Part shown: in pieces, positions 12,890 to 18,596 of the stretch
How the letters are laid out: each line of letters begins with the position of its first letter
Numbering within the stretch: position 1 is the first letter of the stretch
Source: an uncultured Clostridia bacterium
Lineage (GTDB): Bacteria > Bacillota > Clostridia > TANB77 > CAG-508
DNA length: 18,596 bases
Assembly: GCA_944391895.1 (NCBI GenBank)
Contig: CALXVF010000005.1
Span: 1-18,596, forward strand
Reading direction: 5' to 3'
Program-made: the position numbers and the translations under genes
Notes under the pieces: generated by a model
Seen by the model: only the letters and a program-made list of their open reading frames with translations
What the model was told of the DNA's origin: nothing
Database searches by the model: none

Positions 12890-13492
12890 TTATACTTTAT
12901 TTATTATTATTTTATCATTTAAGACCTTTTTATTTTTTATCTCTATTCCGCTATTTTCTAGCTCTTTCTTTTTTTCTTCATTTGATTCTAACGTTAATAT
13001 TACATTCTCCCCATATTCGGAGTCTATTATATTTATTTCTAATTGTTTACAAATATATTGAATTTCTTTTATATTTCCATAAGATATTTCTACTAAATAT
13101 CTTATTCCATATTCTTTTTCTATTATTTTTGCATTCTCTAATGCTTTTTTAGATGATTCTGTATATGCTCTTACTAGTCCTCCGGTTCCTAATAGTGTAC
13201 CTCCAAAATATCTTGTAACTACTACTATTACATTATTTAGTCCATTATTTTTAAGTAAGTCAAGCATTGGAGAACCTGCTGTTCCAGAAGGTTCTCCATC
13301 ATCACTACATTTTTCTATATTGTCCACTATATATGCATAGCAATTGTGTTTTGCATCATAGTATGTTTTCTTAACCTCGGATAATACATTTTCTGCTTCT
13401 TCCTTACTATTTACCGCAAAAATTTGTGCTATGAATCTTGACTTTTTTTCTACTATTTCAGCTTCCGCTTCTTTTTCTATTGATTTAAACAT
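12890..13492 (-). CDS. YigZ/IMPACT family protein (UPF0029)
   Basis: The 200-aa cytosolic protein belongs to the YigZ/IMPACT family, distantly related to a regulator of Gcn2 in eukaryotes; the bacterial function is not firmly known. The N-terminal domain carries the family signatures DAKHNCYAYIV (46-56), DDGEPSGTAGSPML (64-77), VVTRYFGG (91-98) and LGTGGLVRAY (101-110). The C-terminal domain (about 135-200, DUF1949-type) is a ferredoxin-like fold. It starts 1 bp after the stop of the flavoprotein gene and is the last gene of the operon. Its own ribosome site (AGGA about 11 nt upstream) is weak, so translation is probably coupled. Confidence 0.93.
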   Translation of the reverse strand: MFKSIEKEAEAEIVEKKSRFIAQIFAVNSKEEAENVLSEVKKTYYDAKHNCYAYIVDNIEKCSDDGEPSGTAGSPMLDLLKNNGLNNVIVVVTRYFGGTLLGTGGLVRAYTESSKKALENAKIIEKEYGIRYLVEISYGNIKEIQYICKQLEINIIDSEYGENVILTLESNEEKKKELENSGIEIKNKKVLNDKIIINKV

Positions 13493-13493
13493 A

Positions 13494-14711
13494 TTAATTC
13501 AATCCTGCAGTGTAGCCTGTAGAATATGCTATTTGTAAGTTAAATCCACCTGTATAGCTATCTACATCTATTATTTCACCCGCAAAATATAATCCTTTCA
13601 CTAATTTTGATTCCATTGTTTTTGGATTTATTTCTTTTACTGAAATTCCTCCAGCAGTTATTATTGCTTCTTCTACTGGTCTAAATCCACTTATTTCTAT
13701 CATAAATTTCTTTAATATTTCTACTAGTTTCTTTCTTTCTACTTTTGTTACCTCGTTTACCTTTTTATCTATGTTCATCATTTCTACAACTACTGGTATT
13801 AATTTTTTAGGTAATAATTGGTCTAAACTATTTTTGAAATCCTTATTTTTTTCACTTTCAAAATCTCTTAGTATTCTTTCTTCTAATTTTTCTTCTGATA
13901 GAGCTGGTTTTAAGTCTATTATTAATTTTACATTTTCTATATTTGTTCTTACAAGATGTGCTGAACCACTTAAAATTGTTGGACCTGATACCCCAAAATG
14001 TGTAAATAACATTTCTCCAAAGTCTTCATAAATTGCTTTATTATCTTTTACAAATTTAATTCCTACATTTTTTAGTGTCAAGCCTTGAAGTTTTTGACAT
14101 ATTTCTAATGATTGTCCTCTTGTTTCTAATGCAACTAATGATGGTTTAGGTTCTATTATTGTATGACCCAATTTTTTTGCAAATTTATAACCATCTCCTG
14201 TTGAACCAGTTGTAGGATAACTCTTTCCTCCAGTAGCTAATATAATTTTATCCGCTTCATATATTTTATTTTGAGCCTTTACTCCTATAACTCTATTCTT
14301 TTCTGTTAATATCTCATCTGCTTTACAATTAGTTATAATTTTTACACCTTGTTTTTTTAGTTTTTTAATAAGAGCATCTAATACATCAGATGCTCTATCT
14401 GTTACAGGAAATACTCTATTTCCCCTTTCTTCTTTTGTTTTTAGTCCCTCTTCTTTTAATAAATTAATAATGTCTTGATTATTAAAGTTTTGAAATGCAC
14501 TATATAGAAATTTTCCATTACCTGGCGTATTTTTAGTAAATTCTTCTATTGGAAGGCTACTTGTTATATTGCATCTTCCTTTACCAGTTATACATAGTTT
14601 TTTTCCTAATGAATTCATTTTTTCTAATATTGTTACATCATTTCCTTGCATACTTGCACTAATTGCTGCAAGCATACCTGCTGGTCCTCCACCAATAACT
14701 ATTACTTTCAT
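13494..14711 (-). CDS. YhiN/HI0933-type FAD-dependent oxidoreductase
   Basis: The 405-aa flavoprotein belongs to the HI0933-like family (PF03486; relatives YhiN and BaiN). The N-terminal Rossmann motif GGGPAG (7-12) is followed by LEKMNSLGKKLCITGKGRCNIT, characteristic of the family. A second conserved piece is ILATGGKSYPTTGSTGDGY, and the C-terminus closes the FAD site with GLYFAGEIIDVDSYTGGFNLQIAYSTG. Substrates are mostly unknown; BaiN reduces bile-acid intermediates in gut Clostridia, but the family is too broad to assign that here. It is translationally coupled to the upstream PLP-enzyme gene by a 4-bp ATGA overlap, and followed at once by yigZ. Confidence 0.9.
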   Translation of the reverse strand: MKVIVIGGGPAGMLAAISASMQGNDVTILEKMNSLGKKLCITGKGRCNITSSLPIEEFTKNTPGNGKFLYSAFQNFNNQDIINLLKEEGLKTKEERGNRVFPVTDRASDVLDALIKKLKKQGVKIITNCKADEILTEKNRVIGVKAQNKIYEADKIILATGGKSYPTTGSTGDGYKFAKKLGHTIIEPKPSLVALETRGQSLEICQKLQGLTLKNVGIKFVKDNKAIYEDFGEMLFTHFGVSGPTILSGSAHLVRTNIENVKLIIDLKPALSEEKLEERILRDFESEKNKDFKNSLDQLLPKKLIPVVVEMMNIDKKVNEVTKVERKKLVEILKKFMIEISGFRPVEEAIITAGGISVKEINPKTMESKLVKGLYFAGEIIDVDSYTGGFNLQIAYSTGYTAGLN

Positions 14712-15952
14712 TTTATATTTTCTACCGCTTTCATTAATCCTAATTTTCCATATTCATATGTAAGTCCACCTTGTTGGAATGCTAAAAATGGCTCTCTTAA
14801 TGGAGCATCACAACTTAATTCAATTGATGAACCTTGTGTAAATGCACCTGCTGCCATTATTACTTGGTCATCATATCCAGGCATATCTCCTGGTACTGGA
14901 ATTGAGTTTGAATCTACTGGTGACCCCATTTGTATTCCTTGGCAATATTTTATTAGTTTTTCTTTATCACCAAATTTTATTGTTTGTACTATATCTGTTC
15001 TTGGCTCATTGTACTTAGGTTCTGCACTATATCCTAGCTCTTCCATTACTTTACTTGTAAGTACTGCTGTTTTTAAACTACTAGCTACTACACTTGGAGC
15101 AAAGAATAGTCCTTGTAGAATTTTTTTATTCATTCCAAGTGTTGGTCCTACTTCTCTCCCTTCTCCAGGAAGAGTTAGTCTTTCTGCAACTAATTCTATT
15201 AGTTCTTTTCTTCCTACCACATAAGCTCCATTAGGTGCTATTCCTCCACCTAGATTTTTTATTAATGAACCAACTAATATATCTGCTCCAATATTGCTTG
15301 GTTCTATTTTATTTGTAAATTCTCCATAACAATTATCTATCATTATTATAGCTGTATTATTTACTTTTCTTATTTCTTTAATTACTTTTTCAATTTTATC
15401 TATTGTTATACTTTTTCTTAGTGAATATCCTCTTGACCTTTGAATTTCTATTACTTTAATATCATTTTTTGATACTCTTTTTTTAACTTCTTCATAGTTA
15501 AAATCATTATTTTCTAACTCTATTTGTTCATATTTTATTCCAAATGATTTTAAAGAACTTGGATTTTCTTTTATTCCAATTACTTCATCAAGTGTATCAT
15601 AAGGCTTTCCGCATATACTTAGCAATGTATCATTTGGTCTTAATAGTCCAAATAGAGTTACATTTAATGCATGTGATGCTGATATAAATTGACCTCTAAC
15701 TAAACTATCTTCTACTCCAAATATTTGACTATATATTCTTTCTATTACATCTCTTCCTATATCATCATATCCATATCCAGTTGTTTCTCCAAAATGTACT
15801 TCTGATAAGTTATTATCATGAAAAGCTTTTAAAACTTTTAATGAATTATATTCACATATTTCGTTTATTTTTTTAAATTCGTCTTGTACTTCTGATTCAC
15901 ATTTTTGTATAAGATTTATTGTTTCTTCACTAATTCCATATTCTTTATACAT
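14708..15952 (-). CDS. PLP-dependent enzyme of the PF06838 family (YnbB-like)
   Basis: The 414-aa fold-type I PLP enzyme belongs to the family annotated as methionine gamma-lyase-like or aluminium resistance protein. It is cytosolic and expected to act on a sulphur amino acid or related substrate, but the reaction is not established. Visible features: FGETTGYGYDDIGRD (54-68), RGQFISASHAL, the PLP-binding IDNCYGEF (205-212) and the Schiff-base Lys232 in GSLIKNLGGG. The C-terminal part includes LTLPGEGREVGPTLG and PVPGDMPGYDDQVIMAAG. The length is normal. It lies 18 bp after the WG-repeat gene, with a GAGGAAAAAAA ribosome site, and overlaps the next gene by 4 bp. It is often annotated beside hfq/miaB in Bacillus; that context is absent here. 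Confidence 0.9.
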   Translation of the reverse strand: MYKEYGISEETINLIQKCESEVQDEFKKINEICEYNSLKVLKAFHDNNLSEVHFGETTGYGYDDIGRDVIERIYSQIFGVEDSLVRGQFISASHALNVTLFGLLRPNDTLLSICGKPYDTLDEVIGIKENPSSLKSFGIKYEQIELENNDFNYEEVKKRVSKNDIKVIEIQRSRGYSLRKSITIDKIEKVIKEIRKVNNTAIIMIDNCYGEFTNKIEPSNIGADILVGSLIKNLGGGIAPNGAYVVGRKELIELVAERLTLPGEGREVGPTLGMNKKILQGLFFAPSVVASSLKTAVLTSKVMEELGYSAEPKYNEPRTDIVQTIKFGDKEKLIKYCQGIQMGSPVDSNSIPVPGDMPGYDDQVIMAAGAFTQGSSIELSCDAPLREPFLAFQQGGLTYEYGKLGLMKAVENIK

Positions 15953-15970
15953 TTTTTTCCTCTTTTCCTT

Positions 15971-17704
15971 TTATAAAATCGTTCCACTATACATTATTCC
16001 TGATTTTGAATTACTTGTTTGATAATATTTTCCTAAGAATGTTGCATCTACTGATTGAAGAGTTATTGCATTTTCAGATATTATTTGACCATTTGTATCT
16101 ACAATTTGCCAGCTTCCATCTTTCTTTATTCCTGCTACATTTCCATTTTGTTCTGTTACCATATCATACTCATAATCTACAACAACTTTTCCAGTGTTAT
16201 CTATTAATCCCCATTTTCCGTCTTTTTTATCTGCATACAAGCTATTATTTGGTTCAATTTCTTTATATGCTATTTCTTTACCATCTAAGTTATAATATTT
16301 CACATCTGTTTCTGAGTATAATTTTATATAGTTGTCTCTTTTTGAAATATATGCATTAGCAATTCCTTCATTTATCTTCATTTCTGAATCTATGATGTCT
16401 GTTCTATTTTGCTCACTATCAACTGCTTGAAGTGCATTTGAATCTTCAATTTTTTGTATTGCATTGTATTTTATTTCAATTATTACTTGTCCATCACCAT
16501 TAATTATTCCTGTTTTACCATCTATAGTTGCAATAAATTTATTGTCATCAAGATATTCTATATATGTGTAATTTTGATTTAACTTTTTGTTTCCTGAATT
16601 ATCTACTATGTTATAATTATTATCTTTATCTATTACTATTGCATAATTGTCATTTACTTGATTGTAACTTAATATATCTGTATCTATATTATTTCCTTGT
16701 GCATCAAAAATAAGTGTTTCTTCTCCTTTTTGTGCATTTATATATTTACCACCTATTATTATATCATCATAATCTATTGGAATAATATTATTTCCTTCTA
16801 AGTCAACTACTCCTTGCGAATTATCTTTTTGTATAATCAATAGGTTATTATTTGGGTCAAAACTTATTTCTGTAAATTCATTTTTTAAAACTTCTTTTCC
16901 GTTTTTTACAACACCATATCTCCCATTATTTGCTGTTATTAAATATACATCTTCTCCTGTTATTTCTGTGATACGATTTATTTCATTATATAATGGCTCT
17001 AGGATTATTTTTCCTCTTTCATCAGCATAACCAAATTTATATCCATCATCTGTTTTTATTCTTAATACAAATCCAGCTTGTTCATATTTTGTTTCTTCAT
17101 CATAGTACCCATCTGCTATTATTGATTCGTATTCTGGTTCTAAAATTGTTGTTCCCTTAATGTTTATTACTCCATATTGTCCATTTTGTTCTACTTTTAG
17201 ATTTCCTTCTTTATAGTCAATATTTGTTATTGAATTGTATATGTTTTCAGTTATTTTGTTTCCTTCGAAGTCCATTATTCCATATAAACCATTTTGCTTA
17301 TATTTAAGCACACTTTTCTCATATGGTATATTACTAGATATGTTGTTAATAGCAATTGCTTCAACATCTTCATATTGTGTTAATATATCATTTCCATTGT
17401 TATCTATTGCAGAAAAGTTTTGTCCATCTTCTGATTTTATAAAAACTGGCATTGTTGGATTTGGAATATCTAATGCTGCATAATTAGGCTCTATTACTAC
17501 ATTCCCTTCTTTATCTATTACACCATACTTGCCGTCTTGTTCTAATTTATAATATTGAATTTGATCATTTGAAATTTGGCTTAATTCATATTCATATCTT
17601 TGATTATTTATAAATATTACTACTCCTGTAATTACTGCAATTATTGCTATTAAAATTACTAATATTATAATTATATTTTTTGTGTTTCTATTCTTCTGTT
17701 TCAT
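15971..17704 (-). CDS. WG-repeat membrane-anchored protein
   Basis: The 577-aa protein has one N-terminal membrane helix (about 10-31) and a large external region built of about 12-14 WG-type beta repeats (PF14903). Typical units read KYGVIDKEGNVVIEPNYAAL, QYGVINIKGTTILEPEYESI and KWGLIDNTGKVVVDYEYDMV, spaced about 35-45 residues. The Trp of the name is often Tyr or Phe here. The array probably folds as a beta-propeller or solenoid on the outer face of the membrane, or inside the forespore if made during sporulation. Its partners are unknown. It is the first gene of an operon with the PLP enzyme, flavoprotein and yigZ, under a perfect consensus promoter. AGGAGA lies 7 nt before the ATG. Confidence 0.9.
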   Translation of the reverse strand: MKQKNRNTKNIIIILVILIAIIAVITGVVIFINNQRYEYELSQISNDQIQYYKLEQDGKYGVIDKEGNVVIEPNYAALDIPNPTMPVFIKSEDGQNFSAIDNNGNDILTQYEDVEAIAINNISSNIPYEKSVLKYKQNGLYGIMDFEGNKITENIYNSITNIDYKEGNLKVEQNGQYGVINIKGTTILEPEYESIIADGYYDEETKYEQAGFVLRIKTDDGYKFGYADERGKIILEPLYNEINRITEITGEDVYLITANNGRYGVVKNGKEVLKNEFTEISFDPNNNLLIIQKDNSQGVVDLEGNNIIPIDYDDIIIGGKYINAQKGEETLIFDAQGNNIDTDILSYNQVNDNYAIVIDKDNNYNIVDNSGNKKLNQNYTYIEYLDDNKFIATIDGKTGIINGDGQVIIEIKYNAIQKIEDSNALQAVDSEQNRTDIIDSEMKINEGIANAYISKRDNYIKLYSETDVKYYNLDGKEIAYKEIEPNNSLYADKKDGKWGLIDNTGKVVVDYEYDMVTEQNGNVAGIKKDGSWQIVDTNGQIISENAITLQSVDATFLGKYYQTSNSKSGIMYSGTIL

Positions 17705-17742
17705 TAAATTATCTCCTTGTTTTTATTATTTTTGACAATATA

Positions 17743-17771
17743 ATTATATATTCGAAGGACTAATATGTCAA
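17743..17771 (-). promoter_or_regulatory. Consensus promoter of the WG-repeat operon
   Basis: TTGACA (17766-17771, minus), 17-nt spacer, TATAAT (17743-17748): an exact match to consensus, about 40 nt upstream of the start at 17704. Confidence 0.85.
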
Positions 17772-17839
17772 CGAAAATTTTCCATTTTTCACACTTCATT
17801 TTTATTGATTGTTGCAATTTAAATTTCTTTTATTTTATG

Positions 17840-17926
17840 ATTGCATATTAAAGATTTTGCAGTTCCGCGCAGCTTGGAGGACAAATAGTCCGACAGTAAG
17901 GAACAAAAAATCTTATAATATGCAAT
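17840..17926. other. 87-nt structured element, unknown RNA or miniature transposon
   Basis: This is a long imperfect inverted repeat with a GC-rich core in AT-rich surroundings. Outer stem: 17840-17850 pairs with 17916-17926 (11 bp). After a 1-nt bulge, 17851-17858 pairs with 17907-17914 (8 bp). A small internal loop leads to GTTCC/GGAAC (17862-17866/17900-17904). Inside lies an asymmetric loop (GCGCAGCTTGGA on one side, GACAGTAA on the other) and an apical GGAC-AAATA-GTCC hairpin (17879-17891). No U-run follows on either strand, so it is not an intrinsic terminator. It matches no riboswitch, 6S, SRP, RNase P or tRNA motif that I can recall. A non-coding RNA or a MITE are both possible. A plus-strand promoter-like pair TTGCAA/TATGAT (-10 at 17836-17841) overlaps its edge. 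Confidence 0.6.
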
Positions 17927-17951
17927 TACGCTTAATATAAAAAGTGAGAAG

Positions 17952-18524
17952 TCATATTAATTCTGCCACCACACATCTTCTCTTATTCTCTATATCTTTT
18001 ACATATGTAATCAATGTTATTGTGTCCTTTTCATATTTTTTATTTGCATACTCTTTTTCATTATCTATTATTTGATTTGATATTACTTTGTATACATTGA
18101 CTTTATCATTTACTATATACTTTATTTCTTCACCCAATTCTAATTCTTTCAAGTTTGCAAAATAATTCTTGTTTTCACCTATATTATATGCTTTTAAAGA
18201 CACATTTCCATAAAGATAGTTTGACTCTGGATAATGGCCCACAAATTCTTTTATATTGTTCTCATCGACACCTTCTTTAATCTGTGCTTCTAAATTTAAT
18301 TTTTCAATTATTATTTTCCAAGTTGTAATATTTTCTAATGATGTATCCATAATTTGTACATTATTTTCTACACTATTTTTACTTATTTTGTTTACATATG
18401 AAAATTTACTTTGATTGGAATTCTTTAAACTTATTAAGTTTAGAATATAAATGATTAATGAAAAAATTATTATAGATATTACAAAAGATAGAATATTTAA
18501 ATTTCTTTTATTGTAGTTTATCAT
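17952..18524 (-). CDS. Catalytically dead sortase-fold membrane protein (pseudosortase)
   Basis: The 190-aa protein has an N-terminal membrane helix (about 10-33) and an external domain aligning with class D-like sortases: WKIIIEKLNLEAQIKEG, FVGHYPES, GNVSLKAYN, NYFANLKELELGEEIKY, TLITYV, RRCVVAEL. In active sortases the GNV-type motif ends in a catalytic His and the TLITC motif carries the catalytic Cys. Both are Tyr here (Tyr113 and Tyr174), while the final Arg (182/183) is kept. It therefore should not cleave LPxTG-type signals and may act as a binding or regulatory protein. I chose the ATG at 18524: it lies 7 nt after a TATAAT box, so an upstream ATG at 18545 would fall before transcription starts. 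No ribosome site is visible for any start. Confidence 0.75.
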   Translation of the reverse strand: MINYNKRNLNILSFVISIIIFSLIIYILNLISLKNSNQSKFSYVNKISKNSVENNVQIMDTSLENITTWKIIIEKLNLEAQIKEGVDENNIKEFVGHYPESNYLYGNVSLKAYNIGENKNYFANLKELELGEEIKYIVNDKVNVYKVISNQIIDNEKEYANKKYEKDTITLITYVKDIENKRRCVVAELI

Positions 18525-18531
18525 GTTTTTC

Positions 18532-18560
18532 ATTATATCACACATACTTCAATCATTCAA
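18532..18560 (-). promoter_or_regulatory. Sigma-A promoter of the pseudosortase gene
   Basis: TTGAAT (18555-18560, minus), 17-nt spacer, TATAAT (18532-18537). The expected start site coincides with the ATG at 18524, suggesting a leaderless or nearly leaderless mRNA. Confidence 0.55.
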
Positions 18561-18589
18561 GAAAAACTCATCGTCAAATTATTACATAA

Positions 18590-18596
18590 TTCGACA
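18590..18596 (-). promoter_or_regulatory. Possible 0A box at the window edge
   Basis: TGTCGAA on the minus strand, cut by the window end, lies 30 bp upstream of the pseudosortase -35 box. It is the only other exact match I found besides the one upstream of spo0A. Weak on its own. Confidence 0.2.

Noticed and set aside
12817..13152. 111-aa hydrophobic plus-strand frame
   Set aside because: Leu/Phe-rich translation of the AT-rich strand opposite yigZ; no ribosome site.
14646..15224. 192-aa open frame on the plus strand
   Set aside because: Antisense to the clearly real PLP enzyme and flavoprotein genes; no start signals.
17840..17926. Structured element as intrinsic terminator, 6S RNA or SRP RNA
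   Set aside because: No U-run on either strand; too short and without the long terminal stem of 6S; lacks the SRP GGAA-loop motif.
1..18596. CRISPR array, prophage or defence island
   Set aside because: No regularly spaced repeats, cas, phage structural or restriction genes seen; the only mobile element is the single IS.

Overview
The window is very AT-rich and carries typical Firmicutes signals: strong AGGAGG-type ribosome binding sites, near-consensus sigma-A promoters (TTGACA-17-TATAAT) and clean hairpin terminators. It encodes Spo0A and a SpoIVFA/SpoIVFB-like pair, so the host is most likely an endospore-forming member of the Clostridia. The WG-repeat protein, the PF06838-type PLP enzyme and the prepilin-like surface protein fit an anaerobic, possibly gut-associated clostridial lineage. 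The species cannot be named from the sequence.

Layout, left to right. (1) 1-310 is non-coding with two hairpins; one is a GC-rich stem resembling a transposon end. (2) 311-3815, minus strand: a 675-aa protein of unknown family, a tRNA-Met(CAU) with its own promoter and terminator, a prepilin-like protein ending in an InlB/Listeria-Bacteroides repeat, and a small unknown protein. (3) 3887-5087: a DDE insertion sequence flanked by exact 27-bp direct repeats, one of which includes the stop codon of the adjacent M50 protease gene. (4) 5074-8093, minus strand: an apparent operon ftsZ - 52-aa ORF - 67-aa membrane protein - M23/SpoIVFA-like - M50/SpoIVFB-like, driven from a promoter at 8130-8157. 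(5) 8211-11309: glycosyltransferases, a DUF1919 protein and a histidine phosphatase in convergent and divergent pairs, separated by shared terminators and one back-to-back divergent promoter. (6) 11323-12810: a BclA/C1q-like trimerisation-domain protein and spo0A. (7) 12890-17771, minus strand: a four-gene operon of WG-repeat membrane protein, PF06838 PLP enzyme, YhiN/HI0933-type flavoprotein and YigZ/IMPACT protein. (8) 17840-17926: an isolated 87-nt structured element with a GC-rich core. (9) 17952-18596: a membrane-anchored sortase-fold protein that has lost both catalytic residues.

Functional links. Spo0A (entry into sporulation), SpoIVFA/B-like proteins (engulfed-forespore to mother-cell signalling by intramembrane cleavage), FtsZ (septation) and the BclA-like protein (possible spore surface) form a division/sporulation theme. 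The GpgS-like glycosyltransferase beside a histidine phosphatase could make glucosylglycerate. The other glycosyltransferase and the DUF1919 protein point to cell-surface glycan.

The most unusual observations are the catalytically dead sortase with a possibly leaderless mRNA, the insertion sequence with 27-bp target duplications, the 87-nt structured element, the FtsZ without a C-terminal tail that overlaps an unrecognised small gene, and an RNA hairpin that would bury the start codon of the 67-aa gene. No CRISPR array, phage module or obvious defence system is present.
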